Made by a program: the position numbers and the translations under genes
Source: DAHUZL01 sp035533215
Lineage (GTDB): Bacteria > Chloroflexota > Dormibacteria > Aeolococcales > Bog-877
Reading direction: 5' to 3'
Assembly (NCBI GenBank): GCA_035533215.1
Contig: DATLUG010000039.1
Location: 8,978 to 72,977 of the forward strand
Length of the DNA: 64,000 nucleotides
Notes under the pieces: generated by a model
Databases searched by the model: none
Told to the model about the DNA's origin: nothing
Seen by the model: the letters and a program-made list of their open reading frames with translations, nothing else
Shown: positions 24,955 to 33,262 of the stretch, piece by piece
Layout: every line of letters begins with the position of its first letter
How positions within the stretch are numbered: position 1 is the first letter of the stretch

Positions 24955-27735
24955 GTGAGCGAGGGCGTGCCCGCGGTCCGATGGCGTGTGCTCCTCGGCC
25001 GGCGCTGGGTGCGGGTGCTGGTGGCGACGGTCGTCGCCGCGGTCCTCCTGGTCCTGGTCCTCCACCGGGTCTCGCTGGTCGACGTCCTCCACGATGTCCG
25101 CCAGGCCTCGCCGCCGCTGGTCGCGGCGGCGGCGCTGCTGGCGTTCGGCTCGGTGTCGATGCGCGCCTGGCGCTACCGGCTCCTGCTCGGTCGTGGCGGG
25201 GCCCTGCCGGTGACGGCGGTCAGCGTGGCGGCCTGGGGCGCGGGCCAGGTCCTGCCCGGACCCGGCGGGGACGCCGCCTTCGTCTGGCTGGCCCGCCGCG
25301 ACCTGGGGGTGCCGGTGCTGCGGGCGGCCGGCGCCGCGCTGGTCGCCCGCCTCCTCGACCTCGCCAGCCTGATCGTCATCCTCCTGGTCAGCGCGGAGGC
25401 GGCGGGCCTGGCCGTCCCCGGGGCGCTGCGGGCGGTGGTGGCGGCCCTCGGCGCCGCCTTCGCGCTCACGCTGCTGGGGCTCTTCCACCCGAGGCCGCGC
25501 CGGCTCCTGCTCGGATTCGTCGAGCGCCTGCCGGTGGTGGGCCGGTTCGCGGTCCGCGGCGAGGCCGTGCTCCAGGAGCTGAGCAGCCCGGGTGCGCTCC
25601 TCGCGCTCGCCGGGGCGACGGTCGGGGCCCGGGTCTTCAGCGCTGTCGAGTACTGGTGCCTCTTCGCCGCGCTCGGGGCTCACCTCGGCTTCTGGCAGGT
25701 GTGGTTCGCGCTGGCGGTGCGGACCCTCCTCTTCTCGCTGCCGATCCAGGGGGTGGGCGGCCTCGGAACCTCCCAGCTGTGGTGGACCGGGGGCCTCACC
25801 CTCGCCGGCTGGTCTCTGCCGGCGGCGCTCGCCCTCAGCCTCGAAGTCCAGCTGCTCGACCTCGCCATCGCGCTCCCCGAGGGGCTCGCCGGCTTCGCGG
25901 TGGTGCAGGCGCGGCGGGTGCTGCGGCGCCGGGCCGGTGAGCTGGGCCCGGACCCCGCCGACGGCCCCGCCGCCCCTGCGGCCGCCCCCAGCCGTCCCCC
26001 CCCGCGCGTCCTCGCCGCCGTCCGCACCGGTGCCCGGGCCGCAGGACGGGTCGGGGGCTCGGCCCGGGCTCGGCTCGGCCCCCGCCGCGCGCTCGCGCGC
26101 GAAGGGGTGGGCCGAGCTCTGGGCCGGCTGGTGCCGTCCGGGACCGGACGCTGGATCGGGATCCCGGTGGCGTGCTACCTGGTCCTGCGGCTGCCCTCAC
26201 TGTTCGAGCCCCACTGGTACACGGACGAGGCCGGGTACGCGACCACGGCCTGGCTGGCGGGCCACGGGCTCAGCCTCTACGGCACCGTCTGGAACAACAA
26301 GCCGCCCCTGCTGTTCTGGACCTACGGCCTCGCGCTGCGCTGGTTCGGCACCGGCGAGCTGGGCATCCACCTGCTCTCGATGGCGACCGGCCTCGCCGCC
26401 CTCCTGGCCTGCTGGAAGCTGGTGCTGGACGGGTGGGGCCTGCGCCGGGCCGCGGTGGTGGCGGGGGTGGCGGCCTTCCTGCTCGGTTCGCCACTCCTCA
26501 ACGGCGACCTCGCCCTCCCGGAGAACTTCCTCGTCGCCCCGGCGGCGTGGGGCATGGTCGCCACCCTGCTGGCGCTGCGCTCCACGTCCGCCCGCCGCCA
26601 GCTCCTCCGGGGCGTCCTGGCGGGGGGCCTGTTCGCGGTCGCGATCCTCTACCAGCAGACGGCGGTCGCCGACTTCGGCGCCGCCTGCCTGTGGCTGCTG
26701 GTGCTCCCCGGGGGACGCGGGCGGCGCCAGCTCCTGGCCACCTTCGCCACCACCACGGTGGTGGTGGTGGCGGCGGTGGCGCCCTACGTGGTGGTGGCGG
26801 GGGCCGGCAACGTCGCCTTCCTGCTGGTCACCTCCTTCCTCACCTACACCCAGCACTCGCTGCCGATCTCCGCCGCCACCCTGCTGCCCAGGATCGCGGA
26901 GGGGGCGGCGCTGCTGGTGGGGGCGGTCGGCGCCCGGCGGGGGGACCCGCGCCGCCACCTGGTCTGGATCTGGGCGGCCGCGGTGCTGATCGTGGAGACG
27001 CTGGCCAACCGCCCCTACGTCTTCTTCTCCCTGCCGATGGTGGTGCCGCTGCTCACCCTCTTCGCCGGCACCACGCTCCCCCGCCGCGCCGAGCTGGCGC
27101 CGCTCCTGCGCCGGGCCCGCTCGGTGCCGCGGTCCATCCTCGTGGGACGGGCCCCGCTGGCGGCGGCGGTGATGATCCCGCTCGCCCTCTGGGGCGGCAT
27201 CCTCCACGCCCACACCAAGTTCCTCTACACGGTCCCGCTGGCCGGGGTCTACTACCAGAACTTCATCGGTCACCTGGCCGGGGCGGTCAGCCCGGTCGCC
27301 TACGCCGACACCTTCGACCTGCGCGCCTACGGGGAGGGGCAGGCGGCCGGCTGGCTGCGCGCCAACCACCTCACCAACCGGAGCGCGGTGGTGTGGTCCT
27401 CCGACGCCTGGGACTACGTCCTCGCCAACCTCCGCCCCGTCCTGCCCACCCCCGCGATCTACGTCGACGAGGCCTGGCTGGGGTCGGCGGCCGTCACCGA
27501 GCGGGTGGACCACGCCCATCCCACGGTGGTGGTCACCACCGCCGACACCCTCTCCGCCCGGCCCCAGATCCGACGCCTGCTGGCGCACGGGTACGTGCGC
27601 ACCTTCGCCTCCGGCGAGGTCGCGGTGTGGGTCCAGCGCGCGGCCCTGGCCCGGCCGGTGCCGGCCGCGGCCCGGCGCAGGCTGGCGGTGCTCCCGGCCG
27701 TCCCCCTCGGTGCGGTGGGTGCCGTCCCCCGCTGA
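24955..27735 (+). CDS. Fusion: LPG-synthase-type membrane flippase domain + GT39/ArnT-like glycosyltransferase
   Basis: This membrane protein of about 926 residues has two halves. Residues 1-325 resemble the LPG_synthase_TM/AglD2 domain (WRYRLLLG, GQVLPGPGGDAAFVWLARRDLG, VRTLLFSLPIQGVGGLGTSQ). A Pro/Ala/Arg-rich linker covers about 326-410. Residues 411-900 form a GT-C glycosyltransferase with the DEAGYATTAWLAGHG motif (conserved acidic pair after helix 1) and NNKPPLLFWTYGLALRWFG. The second half would use a polyprenyl-phosphate sugar donor. The start is uncertain (GTG 24955, or GTG 24967). It shares a divergent promoter with the epimerase and overlaps the downstream deacetylase by 26 bp. Confidence 0.82.
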   Translation: MSEGVPAVRWRVLLGRRWVRVLVATVVAAVLLVLVLHRVSLVDVLHDVRQASPPLVAAAALLAFGSVSMRAWRYRLLLGRGGALPVTAVSVAAWGAGQVLPGPGGDAAFVWLARRDLGVPVLRAAGAALVARLLDLASLIVILLVSAEAAGLAVPGALRAVVAALGAAFALTLLGLFHPRPRRLLLGFVERLPVVGRFAVRGEAVLQELSSPGALLALAGATVGARVFSAVEYWCLFAALGAHLGFWQVWFALAVRTLLFSLPIQGVGGLGTSQLWWTGGLTLAGWSLPAALALSLEVQLLDLAIALPEGLAGFAVVQARRVLRRRAGELGPDPADGPAAPAAAPSRPPPRVLAAVRTGARAAGRVGGSARARLGPRRALAREGVGRALGRLVPSGTGRWIGIPVACYLVLRLPSLFEPHWYTDEAGYATTAWLAGHGLSLYGTVWNNKPPLLFWTYGLALRWFGTGELGIHLLSMATGLAALLACWKLVLDGWGLRRAAVVAGVAAFLLGSPLLNGDLALPENFLVAPAAWGMVATLLALRSTSARRQLLRGVLAGGLFAVAILYQQTAVADFGAACLWLLVLPGGRGRRQLLATFATTTVVVVAAVAPYVVVAGAGNVAFLLVTSFLTYTQHSLPISAATLLPRIAEGAALLVGAVGARRGDPRRHLVWIWAAAVLIVETLANRPYVFFSLPMVVPLLTLFAGTTLPRRAELAPLLRRARSVPRSILVGRAPLAAAVMIPLALWGGILHAHTKFLYTVPLAGVYYQNFIGHLAGAVSPVAYADTFDLRAYGEGQAAGWLRANHLTNRSAVVWSSDAWDYVLANLRPVLPTPAIYVDEAWLGSAAVTERVDHAHPTVVVTTADTLSARPQIRRLLAHGYVRTFASGEVAVWVQRAALARPVPAAARRRLAVLPAVPLGAVGAVPR

Positions 27736-29062
27736 CGGCGGGCGCCCCCGGGTCTGGGCGGCGGCGGCGGCGGCCGCCGCCCTCGCCGCCGCCTGCGGTC
27801 CCGCGCCCGCCCCGGGGACGCCGAGGGGGGCGGGCCCCAGCCCGCCCGCCCGGGCGACCGCCGCCCAGGCCTCCCCCAGCGCCCGGGCCCTGGACGCGGC
27901 GCGGGCGTTCGTGGCCGAGTTCGCGCAGCGCCGGTTCGCCCAGCAGTGGGCCGAGCTGGCTCCGCCGGCGCGCCGGTCGTGGCCGTCAGCGGCGGCCCGG
28001 AGCGCGATGCTGGCGACCAAGTTCGCCCTCCCCGCGGCGCGGGTGGTGGCCACCCAGCTGGGCGCCCCGGTGCCGAATGTCGGCTGGACCAGCCGGGAGG
28101 ACCCCGCCAGCACCGCGGTCGGCTGGGGGGTGCCGGTGTCGGTGCGCTTCGCCGGGGCCGGCACCCTGCGGCCGGCCGGGGTCGGCCTCCTCTACCGGCA
28201 CCTGGAGCTGGTCGTGGTCCCCGGCCCGGCGGGCCGCGCGTTCGAGGTGGTGGGGGAGGGCCCCGCCTCCCTCGACGCCCCGGTCGTCGTGCCCGCCAGA
28301 GCCCCGGCTCGCACCGCCCGGGTGCCGATCCTCATGTATCACCGGGTCGGCCCCTACCCGACCCGGGCGGAGTGGAGCTCAGCCTACGGCTACCAGCTGG
28401 AGGTGGGCCTGACCGTCCCGCCGGCCCAGTTCGCCGCCGAGATGGCGTACTTGCGGGCCCACCACGCCCACGCGATCTCGCTCGCCCGCCTCGCCGACGC
28501 CCTCCTCTACGGGCTGCCGCTGCCCTCGGGCCCGGTGGCGCTCACCTTCGACGACGGGCGGCTCAGCCCCGATCGCTACGCGGTCCCGCTGCTGCGCCGG
28601 GACGGCTTCACCGCGACGTTCTTCATGCCGTCGGGCTTCGTCGGCGCGATCAACGGGCCCCAGCACTACCTCACCGCGAGCGACCTCGCCGGGCTCACCC
28701 GGCAGGGGTTCTGGGTGGAGGACCACACCGTCTACGACAACCTGCCCCTGTGGGGGCTGAGCGCCGGCCAGGTCGGCCAGCTGGCGGGGGCGTCGGCGGC
28801 CCGGATCGAGCGTCACAGCGCGGCCCCGATCCAGTTCATCGCCTACAGCGGTCCCTGGCCGTACCCGCAGGCGCAGACGGCCGGGCCCCAGCAGACCCAG
28901 CTCTTCCGGGAGCTCGGCCGCCTCGGCTACGTCGGCGGAGCGGTCGACGCCCAGGTGGACGGCCTCGTCGAGACGACCCGCGGCCTCTGGCAGCTGCCCC
29001 GCCTGCGGGTGAGCCCGGGGGAGACCCTGGCCGGCTTCGCCCAGGGGCTGCAGCAGGGCTGA
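27710..29062 (+). CDS. Lipoprotein with NTF2-like domain and polysaccharide deacetylase (NodB) domain
   Basis: This 450-residue exported lipoprotein has a signal peptide ending in a LAAAC lipobox (Cys29) and a Pro/Ala linker. A region of about 110 residues (60-200) resembles an NTF2-like fold. A CE4 deacetylase domain begins at VPILMYHRVGPYP. NodB motif 1 is intact (TFDDG, residues 279-283). Motif 2, normally HxxxH, reads D-H339-T-V-Y-D343, so one zinc-binding His is replaced. GTG 27710 overlaps the preceding gene; GTG 27719 is also possible. It probably acts on envelope polysaccharide if active. Confidence 0.85.
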   Translation: MRWVPSPADGGRPRVWAAAAAAAALAAACGPAPAPGTPRGAGPSPPARATAAQASPSARALDAARAFVAEFAQRRFAQQWAELAPPARRSWPSAAARSAMLATKFALPAARVVATQLGAPVPNVGWTSREDPASTAVGWGVPVSVRFAGAGTLRPAGVGLLYRHLELVVVPGPAGRAFEVVGEGPASLDAPVVVPARAPARTARVPILMYHRVGPYPTRAEWSSAYGYQLEVGLTVPPAQFAAEMAYLRAHHAHAISLARLADALLYGLPLPSGPVALTFDDGRLSPDRYAVPLLRRDGFTATFFMPSGFVGAINGPQHYLTASDLAGLTRQGFWVEDHTVYDNLPLWGLSAGQVGQLAGASAARIERHSAAPIQFIAYSGPWPYPQAQTAGPQQTQLFRELGRLGYVGGAVDAQVDGLVETTRGLWQLPRLRVSPGETLAGFAQGLQQG

Positions 29063-29098
29063 CGGCGCTGCCGCCCGCGCCCCCAGCCGGCGGCGGAC

Positions 29099-29104
29099 GA
29101 TACT
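29099..29104 (+). promoter_or_regulatory. -10 element of ppa (leaderless arrangement)
   Basis: GATACT is followed by exactly 6 nt and then the GTG start, so the expected transcription start is the first base of the codon. Confidence 0.6.
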
Positions 29105-29110
29105 GGTCCG

Positions 29111-29626
29111 GTGATCGAGGAGCCGGGGGCCGACGAGACCCTCGAGGTGGTGGTGGAGATCCCCAAGGGGAGCCGCAACAAGTACGAGTACGACCATCGC
29201 CGACACGTGATCCGGCTGGACCGGGTGCTCCACTCCTCGGTCCACTACCCCACCGACTACGGCTTCGTGCCCGACACCCTCGCCGCCGACGGCGACCCCC
29301 TGGACGTGCTGGTCCTGGTCGACGAGGGCACCTTCCCCGGCTGCCGCCTCGCCGCCCGCCCGGTGGGCCTCCTCCACATGGCCGACGAGCACGGCGAGGA
29401 CGTGAAGCTGCTGGCGGTCCTCGACAAGGACCCCCGCTACGACGAGATCCGCGACCTCGGCGACCTGGCGCCCCACTGGCTGCGCGAGATCGAGGTCTTC
29501 TTCGGGACCTACAAGCAGCTGGAGGACGACAAGGAGGTCCTGGTGGGGGGCTGGCAGGGACGCGCGGCCGCCTGGCGCGCGGTCGACGCCTGCCGGGCCG
29601 CCCACCGCCGCGCCGCCGCCGGCTGA
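29111..29626 (+). CDS. ppa: Inorganic pyrophosphatase, family I
   Basis: This cytoplasmic enzyme hydrolyses pyrophosphate to two phosphates. The family I active site is complete: EIPKGSRNKYEYD, YPTDYGFVPDT, the DGDPLDVLVLVD aspartate motif and the lysine/aspartate segment around DKDPRYDEI. The length of 171 residues is typical. GTG 29111 lies 6 nt after the -10 element, with no ribosome site, implying a leaderless message. It stands just upstream of mdh and sdhCAB. Confidence 0.95.
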   Translation: MIEEPGADETLEVVVEIPKGSRNKYEYDHRRHVIRLDRVLHSSVHYPTDYGFVPDTLAADGDPLDVLVLVDEGTFPGCRLAARPVGLLHMADEHGEDVKLLAVLDKDPRYDEIRDLGDLAPHWLREIEVFFGTYKQLEDDKEVLVGGWQGRAAAWRAVDACRAAHRRAAAG

Positions 29627-29679
29627 CCGCGTCGAAGCCGCCCGGCCCGGCCCGACGGCTGGCCCCGGGGCGGGGCCGA

Positions 29680-29685
29680 TATCAT
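29680..29685 (+). promoter_or_regulatory. -10 element of mdh-sdhCAB
   Basis: TATCAT, 47 nt before the mdh ATG. Unlike ppa, the leader carries a GGGGAGGGGG ribosome site. Confidence 0.5.
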
Positions 29686-29732
29686 CTGTAGGCGAGGCGG
29701 ACGCCCGCTGGCGGCGCCGCCGGGGAGGGGGC

Positions 29733-30659
29733 ATGCGCGAGACCGTCGCGGTCATCGGGGCCGGCAACGTGGGGGCGACGCTCACCCAGCGGCTGGCGGA
29801 ACTGGACCTCGTCGATCTCGCCCTGGTCGACGTCGTCGACGGGCTGGCCGAGGGCAAGGCGCTGGACCTCCTGGAGGCGGGGCCGGTCCTCGGCTACGAC
29901 AGCCGCATCACCGGCGGCACCGACTACGCCATCACCAGGGGGGCGCGGGTGGTGGTGATCACCTCCGGGCTGGCGCGCCGGCCCGGGATGAGCCGCGACG
30001 ACCTGGTCCAGGCCAACGCCCGCATCGTCGGCGAGGTGACCCGCGCGGTGGTCCGGCACGCACCCGACGCGGTCCTGGTCGTCGTCACCAACCCGCTCGA
30101 TGCGATGACCCAGCTCGCCCTCCAGGCGAGCGGCTGGCCCCGCCACCGGGTGGTGGGGATGGCGGGGGTGCTCGACACCGCCCGCTACCGCAGCTTCCTG
30201 GCGTCCGCCCTCGCGGTCTCGGTCCAGAGCGTGCAGGCCCACGTGCTGGGCGGCCACGGCGACACCATGGTGCCGCTCACTGGCATGACCACGGTGGCGG
30301 GCGTGCCGGTGGCCCGGCTGCTGCCCCCGGAGCAGCTGGCGGCGATCGTCCAGCGCACCCGCGACGGTGGCGCCGAGGTGGTCCGGCTGCTCAAGACCGG
30401 CAGCGCCTACTACGCACCGTCGGCGGCGGCCGCCCAGATGGTGGAGGCGATCCTGCTCGACCGGCGGGTGGTCCTGCCGGCGGCGGCGATGCTGGCGGGC
30501 GAGTACGGTCTGGAGGGGGTCGTGATGGGGGTGCCGGTGAAGCTCGGCGCCGAGGGGATCGTGGAGGTGGTGGAGGTGGAGCTGACCGCGGACGAACGGG
30601 CGGCGTTCCTGCGCTCGGCCGACGCGGTCCGCGAGCTGCTCTCGGTGATGGCGGGCTGA
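29733..30659 (+). CDS. mdh: Malate dehydrogenase (LDH-like type)
   Basis: This NAD-dependent enzyme of about 308 residues interconverts malate and oxaloacetate. The Rossmann motif VIGAGNVGATL opens the protein. The mobile substrate loop SGLARRPGMSRDDL carries the arginines and methionine typical of MDH rather than LDH (which has Gln). VTNPLDAMT follows, and the catalytic His lies in GGHGDTMVPL. A GGAGGGGG ribosome site precedes ATG 29733. The TGA shares a base with the sdhC ATG, so two adjacent TCA-cycle steps, succinate to fumarate and malate to oxaloacetate, are co-transcribed. Confidence 0.95.
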   Translation: MRETVAVIGAGNVGATLTQRLAELDLVDLALVDVVDGLAEGKALDLLEAGPVLGYDSRITGGTDYAITRGARVVVITSGLARRPGMSRDDLVQANARIVGEVTRAVVRHAPDAVLVVVTNPLDAMTQLALQASGWPRHRVVGMAGVLDTARYRSFLASALAVSVQSVQAHVLGGHGDTMVPLTGMTTVAGVPVARLLPPEQLAAIVQRTRDGGAEVVRLLKTGSAYYAPSAAAAQMVEAILLDRRVVLPAAAMLAGEYGLEGVVMGVPVKLGAEGIVEVVEVELTADERAAFLRSADAVRELLSVMAG

Positions 30660-31441
30660 TGGCCGCACCGGCGCGGGCGGCACCGCTTCGCCTGCGGGCA
30701 CGCCACCGGCGCGACCGCTGGTGGCTGTACCCCGCCAACGTCGTGGTCTGGCTCACCGGCTTCGGCGCCTACAGCTTCTGGACCATCGTGTTCTTCCAGC
30801 GCGACAGCTACCACCAGTACCTGTCCCCCTTCTACTCGCCGCTGATCGCGGCGGGACGGATCCCGGTATCGCCGGCGTTGCTGATCTTCTGGATCCCGCT
30901 CGGGTTCCGGGCCACCTGCTACTACTACCGCAAGGCCTACTACCGCGCCTTCTTCCAGGACCCGCCCGCCTGCGCCGTCGGCGAGCCCCGTCTCGCCGCC
31001 GCCCTCTCGCCCACCGGCCGGGGCCAGCGCTACCGGGGCGAGACCCGGCTCCCGTTCGTGCTCGCCAACCTGCACCGCTTCTTCCTCTACCTGGCGATCG
31101 CGTTCGTGGTCCTCTTCGTCATCGACACCGTCAACGCCTTCAGCTACCAGGGACGGTTCGGGATCGGGCTGGGGACGGCCCTGATCCTCGTCAACACCGT
31201 CGCCCTCGCCCTCTACACCTTCTCCTGCCACTCGTTCCGCCATCTGGTGGGCGGGGGTCTGGACTGCTTCTCGTGCGCCCGTGGGGGGCGGCCGCGCTTC
31301 CAGCTCTGGCGGTTGACCAGCTGGCTCAACCTCCGCCACAGCACCTGGGCCTGGGTCAGCCTCACCACCGTGATCCTCACCGACCTGTACATCCACCTCC
31401 TCCAGTACGGGGTGTTCGTCGACCCCCACCTCGGGTTCTAG
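30659..31441 (+). CDS. sdhC: Succinate dehydrogenase membrane anchor, mycobacterial Sdh1-like (type F)
   Basis: This 260-residue membrane protein has about five helices: near residues 22-45, 62-88, 132-158, 170-190 and 222-248. It does not resemble the short haem-binding SdhC/SdhD pair. Its size and the single-anchor order anchor-flavoprotein-FeS match the mycobacterial Sdh1 (type F) anchor. At the end of helix 4 lie C190-H191, H195, C203 and C206 (SCHSFRH..DCFSC). This is a set of ligands fitting the membrane-embedded Rieske-type 2Fe-2S centre described for Sdh1. ATG overlaps the mdh stop by one base. Family assignment is from pattern, not alignment. Confidence 0.82.
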   Translation: MAAPARAAPLRLRARHRRDRWWLYPANVVVWLTGFGAYSFWTIVFFQRDSYHQYLSPFYSPLIAAGRIPVSPALLIFWIPLGFRATCYYYRKAYYRAFFQDPPACAVGEPRLAAALSPTGRGQRYRGETRLPFVLANLHRFFLYLAIAFVVLFVIDTVNAFSYQGRFGIGLGTALILVNTVALALYTFSCHSFRHLVGGGLDCFSCARGGRPRFQLWRLTSWLNLRHSTWAWVSLTTVILTDLYIHLLQYGVFVDPHLGF

Positions 31442-31462
31442 GCGGGTCGGGGGCGTGGGCCG

Positions 31463-33262
31463 ATGAGCCTGGAGCTGGACACCGACGTCCTCGTGATCGG
31501 CGCCGGCGGCGCCGGGATGCGGGCGGCGATCGCCGCCGCCGAGGCCGGCTGCCGGGTGGTGGTGGCCTGCAAGTCGCTCTTGGGCAAGGCCCACACCGTG
31601 ATGGCCGAGGGCGGCATCGCGGCGGCCCTCGGCAACGTCGACGTCGAGGACTCCTGGCAGACCCACTTCGGCGACACCATGCGCGGCGGCGGGATGCTGA
31701 ACAACTGGCGGATGGTGGAGCTGTTCTGCCGCGAGGTGATCGACCGGGTGATCGAGCTGGAGCAGTGGGGCGCGGTGTTCTCCCGCACCGCCCGGGGGTC
31801 GATCAGCCAGCGCGCCTTCGGAGCCCACTCCTGGCGCCGGCTGGCCCACATCGGCGACCGCACCGGCCTGGAGCTGATCCGCACCTGCCAGGACAAGCTG
31901 GTGCACACCCAGGGGATCACCCTGCTGATGGAGACGACCCTCACCCGCCTGCTCCAGGCCCGGGACCGGGTGGCGGGGGCCTGCGGTTACCAGCGCGACA
32001 CCGGCACCCTGGTCCTGGTCCGGGCCCGCAGCGTGGTGATGGCGACCGGCGGCTGGGGACGGATGTACCGGATCACCTCCAACTCCTGGGAGGGGACCGG
32101 GGACGGGGCGGCGATGGCCTACCAGGCGGGCGCCGAGCTCAAGGACATGGAGTTCGTGCAGTTCCACCCGACCGGCATGATCTGGCCGCCGGGGGCGCGT
32201 GGGCTCCTCGTCACCGAGGCGGTCCGCGGCGAGGGCGGCCTGCTCCGCAACCGCGAGGGGGAGCGGTTCATGGTCCGCTACGACCCGATCAAGCGGGAGC
32301 TGTCGTCGCGGGACGTGGTCGCCCGCTCGATCTTCAAGGAGGTGCAGGCCGGGCGCGGCTCCCCCCACGGGGGCGTCTTCCTGGACATCACCCACCGCGG
32401 GGCGCAGGCCATCCGCCGCGCCCTGCCGTCGATGGTGGAACAGTTCGAGAGCCTGGCCGGGGTCGACATCACCAAGGAGGCGATGGAGGTCGCCCCCACG
32501 ATCCACTACACCATGGGCGGGATCAGCGTCGAGGCGGAGACCGCCGCGACCACCGTCCCCGGCCTGTTCGCCGCCGGGGAGGCGGCGGCGGGGCTGCACG
32601 GGGCCAACCGCCTCGGCGGCAACTCCCTGGGCGACATCCTGGTCTTCGGCAAGCGGGCCGGCGAGGCGGCCGCCGCCGATGCCCGGGAGCTGGCGCGGGT
32701 CCCCGCCCCCAGCCGTCGCCAGGCGGAGGCCGAGTGGCGCCTCCTGCGCGAGCCGTTGGAGCGGGCGGACGGCGAGAGCCCGTACGGGCTCCACCGCGAG
32801 CTGCAGGAGGCGATGCAGTCGGGGGCGGCGATCGCCCGCACCGAGACCTCGCTGCGGGAGACCCTCGCCACCATCCTCCAGCTGCAGGAGCGTGCCGCCA
32901 GGATGGCGGTGGCGGGCGGTCCCGCCTACAACCCCGCCTTCAGCACCGCCCGCGACGTCCGCTTCATGCTCACCGTCAGCGAGGCGATCGTCCGCGCGGG
33001 GGTGGAGCGGCGCGAGAGCCGCGGCTCGCAGTGGCGGCTGGACCACCCCGACCGCGATCCGGAGCTGGGCACGGTCAACCTGGTCGCCCGCTGCGGGGCG
33101 GGGGAGATGGCGGTGCAGCCGGTGCCGCTGCCGCCCCTGCCGGCGGCGCTCCGCCGGCTGACCGAGGGTGAGACCCGGGTGGCGGGGACCGCCCTCGCCG
33201 ACGCCGCCGACGCCCAGGCCCGGGGGCGGCCGCGGTCGCCCTCTGGAGGCGTCCCCTCGTGA
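31463..33262 (+). CDS. sdhA: Succinate dehydrogenase flavoprotein subunit
   Basis: This 599-residue FAD protein oxidises succinate to fumarate. The FAD-binding VIGAGGAGMRAAIAAAEAG, the histidine of KAHTVMAEGGIAAALGN (the expected site of covalent FAD attachment), the substrate motifs FHPTGMIWPPG and VRGEGG, and the ANRLGGNSLGDILVFG dinucleotide motif are all present. The start ATG lies 21 bp after sdhC, and the stop overlaps the sdhB GTG by 4 bp. The length is typical of the family. Confidence 0.96.
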   Translation: MSLELDTDVLVIGAGGAGMRAAIAAAEAGCRVVVACKSLLGKAHTVMAEGGIAAALGNVDVEDSWQTHFGDTMRGGGMLNNWRMVELFCREVIDRVIELEQWGAVFSRTARGSISQRAFGAHSWRRLAHIGDRTGLELIRTCQDKLVHTQGITLLMETTLTRLLQARDRVAGACGYQRDTGTLVLVRARSVVMATGGWGRMYRITSNSWEGTGDGAAMAYQAGAELKDMEFVQFHPTGMIWPPGARGLLVTEAVRGEGGLLRNREGERFMVRYDPIKRELSSRDVVARSIFKEVQAGRGSPHGGVFLDITHRGAQAIRRALPSMVEQFESLAGVDITKEAMEVAPTIHYTMGGISVEAETAATTVPGLFAAGEAAAGLHGANRLGGNSLGDILVFGKRAGEAAAADARELARVPAPSRRQAEAEWRLLREPLERADGESPYGLHRELQEAMQSGAAIARTETSLRETLATILQLQERAARMAVAGGPAYNPAFSTARDVRFMLTVSEAIVRAGVERRESRGSQWRLDHPDRDPELGTVNLVARCGAGEMAVQPVPLPPLPAALRRLTEGETRVAGTALADAADAQARGRPRSPSGGVPS

